NCBI GenBank assembly: GCA_964410215.1
Contig: CAYPHA010000012.1
Span: forward strand, 1 to 64,000
DNA: 64,000 nt
Direction: 5' to 3'
Source of the DNA: CAYPHA01 sp964410215
GTDB taxonomy: Bacteria; Calditrichota; Calditrichia; Calditrichales; CAYPHA01
Shown here piece by piece: positions 26,103-36,072 of this stretch; the stretch's first letter is position 1, and the number at the start of each line of letters is the position of its first letter. Below the pieces are notes generated by a model. It made no database searches and was not told where the DNA came from. It saw only the letters and a list, made by a program, of their open reading frames with translations. Made by a program: the position numbers and the translations under genes.

Positions 26103-28577
26103 TTATGCTGTTGCAACCGCTTGTGCCCCGCTGTGCACTCCCTTTTGCTTTTTTGCCAGCTTTGCCAATTTTTTATCTTCTTCCTTTTCCAGGATAGCGA
26201 TCGTCTGTTCAACCTCTTCTTCTGTAACCTGTTGACGCAATTCTTCCAGTTCGTACATCACCCGTGCAAATTTCTGCCCTTCTGCGGCGGATATCCATTC
26301 AAGCTGCAACCGCTCGGGGCGAATACCCCAGCGCTCCAGCTTATTCCATAGTTTTTCGATACGTTTTTGAGTCCACTGCACAGCGCTTATATAGTGACAA
26401 TCGGAGAAATGACATCCGGAAACGAGCACCAGCGGTGCCCCTTTGCGAAGCGCATGCAATACAAATTTCTCATCAACCCTTCCGCTGCACATGGTTCGAA
26501 TAAGTCTCACGTTCGGCGGGTATTGAAGACGGGAGGTGCCCGCCAGATCACCGCCTGCATAGGAGCACCAGTTACACGCGAATGCGACGATTTTTTCCAT
26601 GGGATTCGTATCCAGTATCGCGTCAATCTGTGATATAATCTGTTCATCGGTAAAATGGCGCATCGTGATGGCGTCCGTGGGGCACTCGGCACCGCAGGTT
26701 CCGCATCCCGCGCAGGCAGCCTGAATCACTTCCGGATACATACCTGCTTTCTTGTCCGGTGCAATGATGGCATGATAGGGGCAGACTTTGGCACACATGC
26801 CGCAATAATTGCAGACGCCTGTATCGATAACCGCCGTAATCGCTTCAATATCAACCTTACCGGCATTTAGAACGATACTTGCCCTTGCCGCGGCTGCGCT
26901 TGCCTGTGTGACACTATCTTTTATATCTTTCGGTGATTCAACGCAACCGGCGTAATAGATTCCTCTCGTGGGTGCATCGACGGGTTTCAATTTCGGGTGC
27001 GATTCGAGCAGAAAACCATCTGTACTGTTTGACAATGTGAGCATGTGCTGGAGGGATTTCATGTCCTTCCGCGGTTCGACTCCGACGGATAGTACCACCA
27101 TGTCTGCTTCATGAACTTCCACTTTTCCACGGGTTGTATCTTCTACACTGAGAAACAGGCCCTTCGTTTCCGGATTTTCCCATACATCGCCCGGTATTCC
27201 CCTGATATACTGCACACCGGCTTCTTTGCTTCTCATAAAAAGATCTTCAAATCCTTTTCCGAATGCACGAATGTCAATGTAAAAGACGGTGCTCTGGATT
27301 TCGGGATAGTGGTCATGCAGGAGCAGTGTATCTTTAATTGTATTCATGCAACAGATGTTACTGCAGTAAGGATTACCCCTGTTTTCAGAACGGGATCCCA
27401 CACATTGAATGAAAGCGATACGTTTTGGACGCGTCGTGTCGGTGGGACGCACGAAATGGCCCTCGGTCGGACCTCCGGCACATATCAGACGTTCAAATTC
27501 CATGCTGGTTATCACATTCTCGAAACTGCGGTAGCCGAATTCATCGAGCTCAGTGGGATCGTAGACGTCCATCCCTGTGGCAACAATGATTGTTCCGACT
27601 TCCAGGTTGATCATTTCATCCTGCATATCGAAATTAATGCAATTCTTCTGACAGGCATCCAGACATTTTCCGCAGGCAATGGGATTATTGCCGAGGCAGT
27701 GCTCCATATCGATCAGATAGGCGGAAGGAACGGCCTGCGGCAACTGAATATAGATTGCCTTGCGGGAAGAGAGACCCTGCTGGTATTCATCGGGTAGCGT
27801 TACCGGGCAATCCGCAACACAATCCCCGCATGCCGTGCAGGCCTCTTCATCAACATAACGCGCCTTTTTTCGTATTTTTACATGGAAGTTACCTATAAAA
27901 CCCGAGACATGTTCGACCTCACTATAGGCATAGAGACTGATATTTCGATGTCGACCGACATCCATCATCTTAGGACCGAGAATTCATATGGAACAGTCCA
28001 TTGTCGGATAGGTCTTATCGAGTGCGGCCATGACACCGCCGATGCTGGGTTCTTTTTCCACCAGATGAACCTGGTGCCCGGCATCAGCAAGATCCAGGGC
28101 GGCCTGGATACCTGCAACACCACCACCTATGACAAGGGCCTGCTTTGTTACCGGTACTTCAGCCTCTCTCTGCGGTTGTAACACCCGCGTCCTGGCAACG
28201 GCACTTTTAACCAGATCCTTGGCTTTTTCGGTGGCACGCTCCTTGTCGCCCTGATGAACCCAACTGCAGTGTTCGCGTAAATTGGCCATTTCATAGAGGT
28301 AGGGATTCAATCCGGCTTCCGCCACGCATTGCCGGAATGTCGGTTCATGAATCTTGGGTGTGCAAGAGGCTACAACGACCCTGTTGAGCTTATGCTCAAC
28401 AATAGCTTTCTTAATTTCGTTCTGTCCCGGATCTGCACAGGTATATTTGTTCCGGACAACGGCAACAACATCATCCAGTGTTTCCGCATACTTCGAAACG
28501 TCCTCCGTGTTGACCGTCCCTGCAATATTCAAACCGCAGTCGCAGACAAAAACACCAATTCTTAATTTTTCAGCCAT
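26103..28577 (-). CDS. hdrA: selenocysteine-containing HdrA fused to MvhD
   Basis: I read one 824-residue protein through the in-frame TGA at 27986-27984 as selenocysteine (residue 198). Order: N-terminal domain IGVFVCDCGLNIAGTVN, CSWVH motif, FAD site VIGGGVAGIQAALDLA, MDCSI-U-ILGPKMMDVGRHRN, an inserted ferredoxin (CTACGDCVADCP and CGKCLDACQKNC), the rest of the flavin domain, two C-terminal 4Fe-4S clusters (CNYCGMCAKVCP, CAGCGTCGAECP), and from about residue 660 an MvhD domain (FACNWCSYAGGD, TMCSGRVD, SGCHFSDCHY). In HdrA the position filled by U is a conserved Cys. GGGAG precedes ATG 28577. HdrA carries the bifurcating FAD. Treating the TGA as a stop would split a conserved domain. Confidence 0.92.
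27941..27986 (-). promoter_or_regulatory. Sec TGA codon and bacterial SECIS element of hdrA-mvhD
   Basis: TGA (27986-27984) is followed 27 bases later by hairpin GATGTC-GGTC-GACATC (27962-27947) with a GGTC apical loop. Loop size, leading G residues and distance fit the bacterial SECIS rules. The same element occurs at 33163-33208 with one mismatch in 46 bases. Confidence 0.88.
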
Positions 28578-28617
28578 ACATTATCTCCCATTAAGGTTGA
28601 TAATTCAAGTATTTGCT

Positions 28618-28638
28618 ACTTCTTACTTCTTACTTCTC
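28618..28638. repeat. 7-bp tandem repeat, three copies
   Basis: ACTTCTT, ACTTCTT, ACTTCTC in direct succession between hdrA-mvhD and the upstream gene, overlapping the latter's stop codon. A simple-sequence repeat that could vary in length; no function apparent. Confidence 0.6.
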
Positions 28639-29785
28639 ACTGTAAACACTCCGCAACAACCTGTGTAAGGTCTTTTATCAGGAAACCACGCTCTTCGCTG
28701 AAAATGTCACTGTTACGCATTGCACAGGATAAATGAATCTGACACTTCGGGCAGGCGGTAACCAACACATCCGCGCCCGTATTCAGTGCTTCCCGAAGCC
28801 GTTGTTCCTGTATCTGTTTCGAAACCTGTGAACAGTTCATCCATGCCGAAACACCGCAGCAGGTCGCCCGTTTGTGGTGATGGGCCATTTCACTGAATGC
28901 GCCCCCTTTGATTTGGGTCAGGGCAGTACGCGGCGGTTCATAAATACCCAGATGCCTGCCGAGGCGGCAGGGATCCTGGTAAGTGAAATGTTGTTTACCG
29001 GATGGCAGGCTTAGTTTTTTATCCTTCAGCTTTTCCTCTAAAAACTCGCTGATATGATGCACTTCATAGGAAACCGAACCGAGATACTTCGGATACTCCA
29101 CTTTCAATGTACGGTAGCATTCCGGGCAGGATGTGATGATTTTTTTAATTCCCTGTTTAGTAAACTGATCGATATTTGATTCCGCAAGTTTCCGGAAACG
29201 TGTAAGGTCTCCGTTCCAGAAAAAATCGTGTCCGCAACATTTTTCATTCGGTAAAAGTTGTGGGTTTATGCCAAAGTAATTCAATATTCGCAGGGTGCTG
29301 ACTGCAATTTCAATGGGTTCGGCGCCGGTATCCAGGAAAATCGGATCATAGTAGGGCACACATCCGACAAAATAAAGATACTCACTGTCACGACTCGTTT
29401 TTAAATCCGATGAAAGCCAGTCCAGGCGGTTTTGCTGTAGTGTTTCATTTGTCATAATACGTGAGATGGTTTGAATGATCCCACCATGGGAACAGCTGGA
29501 TTCATCAAAATGTCCTCCCGCAGACTCCCTGAGAAGTTGCATTAATTCTATATATTTAATATCAGACGGACAGATTGTGTCGCACTGCTGACAGGTCAGA
29601 CAGCTCCAGAGATCCGGGGAATGCAGTGTTTGTTCGGTGCTGTTCCTCAGAGATCTGATCAGTATGGCACGTGGGGAAAAGGACGCGGCATAACGGGCAA
29701 CGGGGCATGTTCCTGTGCATTTCCCGCATTCAAGACAGGAATAAGCCCGGGTTTCGCGGATTTTATTCAGTACGGGATCCATCAT
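28637..29785 (-). CDS. HdrC-HdrB fusion (HdrD-like) iron-sulfur protein
   Basis: A 382-residue protein combining both partners of HdrA. Residues 12-90 carry two 4Fe-4S motifs (CLECGKCTGTCPVA and CLTCQQCDTICPSD), as in HdrC. The rest has two CCG domains: FVGCVPYYDP, EKCCGHDFF, SCPECY; and DPCRLGRH, ATCCGVSAW, ACPKC. This is the layout of HdrD, but there is no heme-b partner HdrE nearby and no membrane helix. In this operon it pairs with the separate mvhD and the double hdrA as one electron-transfer module. Disulfide reduction is the family activity; the actual acceptor is unknown. Confidence 0.9.
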   Translation of the reverse strand: MMDPVLNKIRETRAYSCLECGKCTGTCPVARYAASFSPRAILIRSLRNSTEQTLHSPDLWSCLTCQQCDTICPSDIKYIELMQLLRESAGGHFDESSCSHGGIIQTISRIMTNETLQQNRLDWLSSDLKTSRDSEYLYFVGCVPYYDPIFLDTGAEPIEIAVSTLRILNYFGINPQLLPNEKCCGHDFFWNGDLTRFRKLAESNIDQFTKQGIKKIITSCPECYRTLKVEYPKYLGSVSYEVHHISEFLEEKLKDKKLSLPSGKQHFTYQDPCRLGRHLGIYEPPRTALTQIKGGAFSEMAHHHKRATCCGVSAWMNCSQVSKQIQEQRLREALNTGADVLVTACPKCQIHLSCAMRNSDIFSEERGFLIKDLTQVVAECLQ

Positions 29786-29803
29786 TCGTTCTCACTTGTT
29801 AAA

Positions 29804-30286
29804 TTAGTTGTCCTTGCTTTGCTGCCAGACAGTGTCTTTTTTCTGCGGCGTAATCTGAAATGGGGTAACCGGGTTCGGACCCAGAGTGCGGATCTGTTCC
29901 ACCATTTCCCGGACAACAGCTGCAAATTTCGGAAATTCCGCCGCCGATATGAATTCCTGGCGTATCCGCTCTTTTTCGAATCCAAGCATGTATACAATCT
30001 GTGCCAGTTTTTTATACTGCTCGGCCGCTTTACGGGCACCGAAACTGTAGTGACAATCCTCGAAATGACATCCGGACACCAGTACACCATCTGCTCCCAT
30101 TTCCAGGGCTTTCAGGACATGGGAGGGATCGACACGTCCCATGCACATGGTGCGAATGATGCGGATATTTGCCGGATACTGAAGCCGGTTTATGCCGGCC
30201 GAATCAGCAGCGGGGTAGCTGCACCAGTTACAGGCGAAAACCACAATCCTGGGTTCGAAGCCGGATTTTTTTTGTCTAACTGCCAT
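29804..30286 (-). CDS. mvhD: MvhD-type hydrogenase iron-sulfur subunit
   Basis: A 160-residue protein of the MvhD/FlpD family: VVFACNWCSYPAADSAG, RTMCMGRVDP and VSGCHFEDCHYSFG contain the cysteines of its 2Fe-2S cluster. MvhD bridges a hydrogenase, formate dehydrogenase or other electron donor to HdrA. No hydrogenase is in this operon. Start chosen at ATG 30286 with AAAAGGA five to six bases upstream; a GTG seven codons earlier also is in frame. It follows the double hdrA closely. The same domain is fused to the other hdrA (26103-28577). Confidence 0.9.
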   Translation of the reverse strand: MAVRQKKSGFEPRIVVFACNWCSYPAADSAGINRLQYPANIRIIRTMCMGRVDPSHVLKALEMGADGVLVSGCHFEDCHYSFGARKAAEQYKKLAQIVYMLGFEKERIRQEFISAAEFPKFAAVVREMVEQIRTLGPNPVTPFQITPQKKDTVWQQSKDN

Positions 30287-30310
30287 AATTATTCCTTTTA
30301 CAGACACCTG

Positions 30311-33300
30311 TTACACGGTTGTTTCCGTATCCAGCAGAAAGGCCCTGAGCATAGATTCAATCTGCTGATTTTTAAAATGATGAATATCTATAGCTCCCGT
30401 CGGGCAGAAAGTGGCGCATGTCCCGCAGCCTTTACAGAGGGCCTCATTTACGGTCGCGTACCGGGTTCCGTTTTTGTCCGTGACTGAAATTGCGCCATAC
30501 TCGCAGACATCAACACAGGTGCCGCATGCCCTGCACAAACTCTGGTTGATAAAGGAGGTAATCGGTTCCATAAGGATGGTGGACCGGGCCAGTAAGGCAT
30601 CTACTTTAGCCGCGACCGCATTGGCCTGGGCGATGGAGTCAGAAATGTCTTTAGGGCTTTGTGCACAACCGCAAATGAAAACACCCTGAATGTTGGTTTC
30701 CACCGGACCGAATTTTGGATGTTTTTCAAGCAGAAAACCATCCATTCCCACGGGGATCTTAATAAACTGCTGAATTTCCTTATAGCTGTTGGAGGAAGGA
30801 CGCATGCCCAGTGAAAGAACCAGCAGGTCAACCGGTAATTCAATCTCTGTTTGCAATCCGATATCTTTAAAACGGATTGCTTCGAGTCTTTTTTGTCCGA
30901 TCAATTCGGGTAAACGGTCCGGATGATATTTAATAAAAGTGACGCCAAGACCGCGGGCTTCCCGGTACATCATTTCCGCCTCATGATGGTATACCCGGAT
31001 ATCCCTGTAAAAAACGGTGACCGCTATGCCGTGTTTTTGAAGAGCAATGGCCTGCTTAATGGCAGCCTGGCAACAGTATCTGGAGCATTCAGGCAGGCCG
31101 TCAGGACCCCGCGATCCCACACATTGCAAGAAGGCGACACTTTTTACATGGGTATCGATGAATGATACATCTTTATCTTCCGCGAGTAATAATTCCAGGT
31201 CCATGTTGGTAATTACATTGTGATATTTTTTATAGCCGAATTCATTTTTGGATGGCTGGTACAAATCAAAACCTGTGGCAAGCACAATGGCACCTACTTC
31301 CAGCGGGGCGGGACTCTCCAGACCGTCATGCGTTTCCAGACTGACCTTGAAATTACCAACGTAACCCTGTATGTCCGTTATGGAAGCACCCGTATAAAAG
31401 GTTATTTTATTCTGTTCCAGTTCGTTCAGTTTTGCCTGGATTAAATCGTGTCCGGTCATGCCGCTGGGATAAAGTGTCTGTAATTTTGCCACCCAGCCAC
31501 CCGGCGTGTTTTCACGCTCCACGATGTAAACGCGGTAATTCCGTCTGGATAATTGAATTGCCGTTTCGATTCCGGCAATACCCCCGCCAATGACGAGGAC
31601 ATTGTGGCCGATTTCCAGTTCCTGCGCTTCCAGCGGTTCCAGATTGCGAACTTTAGCAACCGCCATCCGGACAAGGTCTTTTGCTTTCCTCGTGCCCCCT
31701 TCATGGTCATCATGATGCACCCACGAGCACTGATCCCGGATATTGGCCATTTCGAGCAGGTACGGATTCAGTCCGGCCTTACCAAGTGTTTCACGAAAAA
31801 TCGGTTCGTGGGTTCTGGGCGTACATGCGGCGATGACCACCCGATTCAGTCGGTTTTCCAGTATGTTATCCTGCAAAAAACGCTGGGTACTTTCGGAACA
31901 GGCAAACATCAAATCTTCCGCGTAGATCACGTCAGGGAGGCTCAGAGCGTATTTTTTAACGGATTCGACATCGATTGTACCCGCTATATTCGAGCCGCAG
32001 TGACAAACAAATACCCCGATTCGCGGCGGCCCTGAAAAATCATAATCCGGGATTTCTTCTTTTGATTCCGGTAATTTATATGCGTTCATATACTGGGCTG
32101 CACGTATAGCTGCCCCGGAAGCTTCTGCGATGGAATCGGTGATATCCTTGGGACCGGTTGCACAGCCACATAAAAACACACCGTCTTTCGTGGAAGAAAG
32201 CGGGTCACCACAACTGTCGCGTTCCCTGAAAAATCCCCGGGAATCCGCTTCAATACCGAGCTGTCTGGCGAGATCGAGGGAACCTGAAGAGGGAACCAGT
32301 GCTTCGGAAAGAATCACCATCCCCGTTCGGTGACGTTCCGTTTCTCCGGTCTCTATATTTTCACTCAGTATGATGAGGTCTCCGGTTCCGGGATCTTCTT
32401 CAATCCGGGAAGGCTTACCCTTTATCAGGTTAATCTGTCCCTCTTTCAGAACCCGTTGATAGAATTGTTCGAAACCTTTACCGAAGGCACGAATGTCAAT
32501 GTAAAAGATATCAATCTGCACATCCGGGTACATTTCGCGGATTAAAAGGGAACTTTTAAGTGCATTCATGCAACAAATGCGGCTGCAATAGGGGATATCA
32601 CGATTCATGCATCGGGATCCGACGCATTGTATAAAGGATACCCGTCCTGGTGGTTTCTGATCTGTAAAACGTAATAATTTTCCTGCAGAAGGCCCGCTTG
32701 AGCTGAGTAGACGCTCCATTTCGATACTGTTGACAACATTCTGAAAACGCGTATAACCATACTCACTGGCTTCCCTGGGATCAAAATAGTCAATACCGGT
32801 GGCCACGATTATGGCGGCAATGTCGAGCTCAATTATTTCATCATGCATATCCAAATCAATACAGTTCTTCTGACAAACATCGGCACATTTTCCGCAGGCT
32901 ATGGGATTTGTACCCAGACAGTCCAGGTCATTCCTGATATAGGCCGCCGGAACGGCCTGTGAAAAAGGGGAGTAGATGGCATGCCGGAGAGATAAACCTT
33001 CATCAAATTCATTCGGCTGAAATACCGGGCAGATTTCCGCACAATCTCCGCAGGCTGTACATTCCGCCTGATTTACAAAGCGGGCTATATTCCTGATTTT
33101 CACCTTAAAATTCCCCGCGCTGCCTTTCACTTCTTCAAGGATGCTGTTGGTATAAAGTCGGATATTTCGATGTCGACCGACATCCATCATCTTAGGACCA
33201 AGAATTCATATGGCACAATCCATACTGGGAAACGTTTTATCCAATTTTGCCATTGTGCCGCCGATACTGGGATTGCGCTCGACCAGATAGACCTGGAACT

Positions 33301-33412
33301 GCGCATCAGCAAGGTCCAGGGCAGCCTGAATACCGGCAATGCCGGCACCGATTACCAGGGCCCCTTTTTCTTTGTTGGATTTGGAAACCATTGAAATGCA
33401 TCCCCTTGTCAT
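30311..33412 (-). CDS. hdrA: selenocysteine-containing tandem double HdrA
   Basis: One 1033-residue protein if the TGA at 33208-33206 is read as selenocysteine (residue 69). Module 1: FAD site VIGAGIAGIQAALDLA, MDCAI-U-ILGPKMMDVGRHRN, inserted ferredoxin (CTACGDCAEICP, CGKCADVCQKNC), flavin domain, but no N-terminal domain. Module 2 begins near residue 465 with the N-terminal domain IGVFVCHCGSNIAGTID, has a second FAD site VIGGGIAGIETAI near 607, lacks the Cys/Sec loop, and ends with two 4Fe-4S motifs (CRACGTCVDVCE, CKGCGTCATFCP). ATG 33412 overlaps the korC stop (ATGA), so the gene is coupled to kor. Two flavins in one chain suggest an elaborate bifurcating unit. Confidence 0.92.
33163..33208 (-). 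promoter_or_regulatory. Sec TGA codon and bacterial SECIS element of double hdrA
   Basis: TGA (33208-33206) followed 27 bases later by GATGTC-GGTC-GACATC (33184-33169). Identical hairpin and spacing to the element at 27941-27986; the only difference in the 46-base block is one base between TGA and hairpin. Confidence 0.88.
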
Positions 33413-33999
33413 TTCGAAATTTTTCGGGTTGAAGCGGCTTTTTCCCGTGTAGGTTTCAATAAATTTTTACCATACTCAAATCCTGTATCAAACGCTTTAA
33501 GATTTAATTCTTCCGTCCCCGGCGGGACGGATGTTTCAACCGCCTTGCGGGTGGCTTCATATGTGGTGACACCGGTGATTGCCGAAAAGAAACCCACGGT
33601 GATGATATTCATAATGATTTTTCTGCCCATCTCTTCCGCCAGACGGGTCGCGGGAATGGCATAGCATTTAATACCTTTGGGAAGGGAATCGGGCTGAACC
33701 AGATCCTTTTCTGTCAGCATAATCCCCCCTTTTTTTATTTCTTTACTGAACTTGTCATAAGCGTCTACAGACAGAATAATGGCGATGTCAGGTACGATCA
33801 GGTAAGGATATAGGATAGGAGTAGATGAAATGAGTACCTGTGCGGAGCAGGCACTCCCTCGTGCTTCCGGACCAAAACTCTGGATCAGGGTAGAATATTT
33901 ATTATCATAAATAGCTGCGGCTTTGCCGATGATATATCCGGATAGAATAATGCCCTGACCGCCAAAGCCGGCGATACGGATTTCCGTTTTATCACTCAT
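33409..33999 (-). CDS. korC: 2-oxoacid:ferredoxin oxidoreductase gamma subunit (KorC type)
   Basis: A 196-residue gamma subunit: IAGFGGQGIILSGYIIGKAA, QSFGPEARGSACSAQVLIS and an AGFGGQG-type Rossmann opening. It completes the TPP enzyme that converts 2-oxoacid plus CoA to acyl-CoA, CO2 and reduced ferredoxin (or the reverse in carbon fixation). ATG 33999 overlaps the end of korB by eight bases (ATGAGTGA); an ATG five codons upstream is possible. Its stop overlaps the hdrA start, tying the oxidoreductase to the Hdr genes. The substrate is most likely 2-oxoglutarate or a branched 2-oxoacid. Confidence 0.9.
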   Translation of the reverse strand: MSDKTEIRIAGFGGQGIILSGYIIGKAAAIYDNKYSTLIQSFGPEARGSACSAQVLISSTPILYPYLIVPDIAIILSVDAYDKFSKEIKKGGIMLTEKDLVQPDSLPKGIKCYAIPATRLAEEMGRKIIMNIITVGFFSAITGVTTYEATRKAVETSVPPGTEELNLKAFDTGFEYGKNLLKPTREKAASTRKISK

Positions 34000-34915
34000 G
34001 ATTTTCAACCCCATACGGTTTAAATTTTTCTCCGAGTTTGTTTTTCATGTGTTCATTATATTTTTCCAGATAAGAGGGTTTTTCGATATCGATGAATTTT
34101 CCGACTTTTATCTCGGTCTGGAATTGTATGTCAACATCACGCGGGTCGGCCCCGTTTACAATAACAGAATTATCGTGATAAAATTTCATAAGGTCCAGGC
34201 CGGTGCCAAGCTTATTTCTGCGGGCGTAAAGTGTCGTGCACGGACAGATTACTTCGACGAAGGAAAAGCCTTTTTTGTGTAAGGCTTCCGTAATGGAATT
34301 GGTGAGTCGGCGAACGTGTAATGCCGTCCATCGTGCGACATAAACCGCACCGCATGAAGCGGTGAGCGCAGGAAGGTTAAAGGGGGATTCGTAATTGCCA
34401 TAGGGCGTTGTTGTCGCTATGGCCGTGGGGGGCGTCGTAGGGGCAACCTGGCCGCCTGTCATGGCATAAATAAAATTGTTGATGCAAATAACTGTCAGAT
34501 CAATATTACGCCTCGCCGTATGAATCAGGTGATTGCCTCCAATGGCCGATAGGTCGCCATCCCCGCTGATAACAACCACTTTCAGCTTCGGATTAGCGAG
34601 TTTAAGACCAACGGCGAAAGGAATGGCTCTCCCGTGTGTAGTATGAAACGAGTCCTGTTTAATATAACCGGCAACTCTGCCGCTGCATCCGATTCCGGAA
34701 ACGACACAGATATCTTTCCGCTCCAGGGAAGATTTTTTAACGGCTTCGATGAAGCAGGTGACCACCGTACCTATACCGCATGTGGAGCACCATATGTGTG
34801 GAATTCGGTCCATGCGCAACCAGGGTTCAAGGGGGTGTTCGACTGTCCCGGGAGACGGGGACCGTTTGACGGTGCGCGTGGAATGTTTTATTTCATCCAG
34901 CCCGGCTGTTTTCAT
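33992..34915 (-). CDS. korB: 2-oxoacid:ferredoxin oxidoreductase beta subunit (KorB type)
   Basis: A 307-residue TPP-binding subunit. HIWCSTCGIGTVV supplies two cluster cysteines (the usual WCxGC has Thr for Gly here), SGIGCSGRVAGYI another, and SGDGDLSAIGGNHL with INNFIYAMTGGQ forms the TPP/Mg site. It is longer than the second korB in this window by about 38 residues, mainly an N-terminal extension with TRTVKRSPSP. The start overlaps korA by four bases (ATGA). One ThDP site and one 4Fe-4S cluster are expected. Confidence 0.92.
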   Translation of the reverse strand: MKTAGLDEIKHSTRTVKRSPSPGTVEHPLEPWLRMDRIPHIWCSTCGIGTVVTCFIEAVKKSSLERKDICVVSGIGCSGRVAGYIKQDSFHTTHGRAIPFAVGLKLANPKLKVVVISGDGDLSAIGGNHLIHTARRNIDLTVICINNFIYAMTGGQVAPTTPPTAIATTTPYGNYESPFNLPALTASCGAVYVARWTALHVRRLTNSITEALHKKGFSFVEVICPCTTLYARRNKLGTGLDLMKFYHDNSVIVNGADPRDVDIQFQTEIKVGKFIDIEKPSYLEKYNEHMKNKLGEKFKPYGVENHE

Positions 34916-36072
34916 TGAAATACCTCCTGAATCGCTTTAAAAATATCTTCCGGATTGTGAACCGTACCACCCCCGTGTGGTACCAGAATGGTTTTACATT
35001 TACCTGCCGCGCACCGTTCTACTTCAAGCGCGATTTGACCATAGTTCATTTCAGGTACGACAAAGGCTTTCACTTTTTCTGCTAATGTTCTGATTTGTTC
35101 TTCAGGAAATGGCCATACGGACAGCAATCGGATCCTCCCGATTTTCTTTATCCCTGCTTCATGGGCCAGCTGAATACCGCGAAGAGCCACCCGGGAGGTA
35201 ATGCCGTAGGAAATGACCACAACATCAGCATCCGCGATATTGTCCTCTTCCAGCAGGTATATGTTATCGGAATTTTTTCGTATTTTATCCACGATCCGTC
35301 TGACAAGTTTTTCCTGTGCGACCCAGTTCATCACCGGGTATCCTTTTTCATCATGTGTCAGTCCTGTAACATGAAAGAAATAACCGTCACCTGCTTTAAC
35401 CATGTCAGGTACCAGGTTTTCCCCGGTCTCATACGGGAGATAGTCATCCGGTTCCTTCTCAGTAAATGTACGTACGACGATATCGATATCTTCAGCAGGA
35501 GGGATAATTACTTTTTCCGTCATATGCCCGACACACTCGTCCATCATTACAAAAACAGGCACACGATACTGTTCGGAAAGGTTAAATGCCTTGATAGTCA
35601 GGTCAAAACACTCCTGGGGAGAATTCGGGCAGAGAGCGATGATTTCATAGTCTCCGTGTGACCCCCACCTGGCCTGCATGATATCAGCCTGGCCCGGGAG
35701 CGTTGGCAGACCGGTAGATGGTCCTCCTCTCTGTACATTAACCACGACACAGGGCGTTTCGAGCATGGCAGCCAGACCAATGTTTTCCATCATAAGTGAA
35801 AAGCCGGGCCCGGACGTTACGGTCATGGATTTTACGCCTGTCCAGGAACCACCAACCACAGCCGCCATCGATGCCAGTTCATCCTCCATTTGTATAAACA
35901 TACCGCCGATAGATGGAAACCGTTCGGCAACGCGTTCGGCCACTTCTGTGGATGGTGTGATCGGATATCCGGCAAAAAAACGGCACCCGGCCGCAAGTGC
36001 GCCCTCTGCGCATGCCTTATCCCCGTCGAGATAATGCATCCCCGTAAGTACACCGGCAGGATCAGTTTTCAT
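34912..36072 (-). CDS. korA: 2-oxoacid:ferredoxin oxidoreductase alpha subunit (KorA type)
   Basis: A 386-residue alpha subunit with FAGYPITPSTEVAERVAERF, FIQMEDELASMAAVVGGSW, TSGPGFSLMMENIGLA and QRGGPSTGLPTLPGQADIMQ, the hallmarks of KorA/VorB-type enzymes. Domains: pyrimidine-binding fold (1-230), then the transketolase C-like domain (VVISYGITSRVALRGIQLA). It overlaps korD by 11 bases. Paralogous to the plus-strand copy at 38881; both keep the CoA/TPP residues. Confidence 0.93.
   Translation of the reverse strand: MKTDPAGVLTGMHYLDGDKACAEGALAAGCRFFAGYPITPSTEVAERVAERFPSIGGMFIQMEDELASMAAVVGGSWTGVKSMTVTSGPGFSLMMENIGLAAMLETPCVVVNVQRGGPSTGLPTLPGQADIMQARWGSHGDYEIIALCPNSPQECFDLTIKAFNLSEQYRVPVFVMMDECVGHMTEKVIIPPAEDIDIVVRTFTEKEPDDYLPYETGENLVPDMVKAGDGYFFHVTGLTHDEKGYPVMNWVAQEKLVRRIVDKIRKNSDNIYLLEEDNIADADVVVISYGITSRVALRGIQLAHEAGIKKIGRIRLLSVWPFPEEQIRTLAEKVKAFVVPEMNYGQIALEVERCAAGKCKTILVPHGGGTVHNPEDIFKAIQEVFQ

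Noticed and set aside
25868..26197. Plus-strand ORF across the hdrC to hdrA junction
   Set aside because: Antisense to the operon, no ribosome site, unusual composition; the minus strand encodes the zinc ribbon and hdrA there.
27984..28577. Separate short HdrA N-terminal protein ending at TGA 27984
   Set aside because: The reading frame, the conserved HdrA loop and the hairpin downstream show it is the first part of a Sec-containing HdrA.
28637..29785. Classical membrane-bound HdrDE reductase
   Set aside because: No heme subunit HdrE and no membrane helix nearby; the context is a soluble HdrA-type complex.
33206..33412. Separate 68-residue FAD-binding ORF
   Set aside because: Continuous with the 30311-33205 frame through a Sec TGA, for the same reasons.
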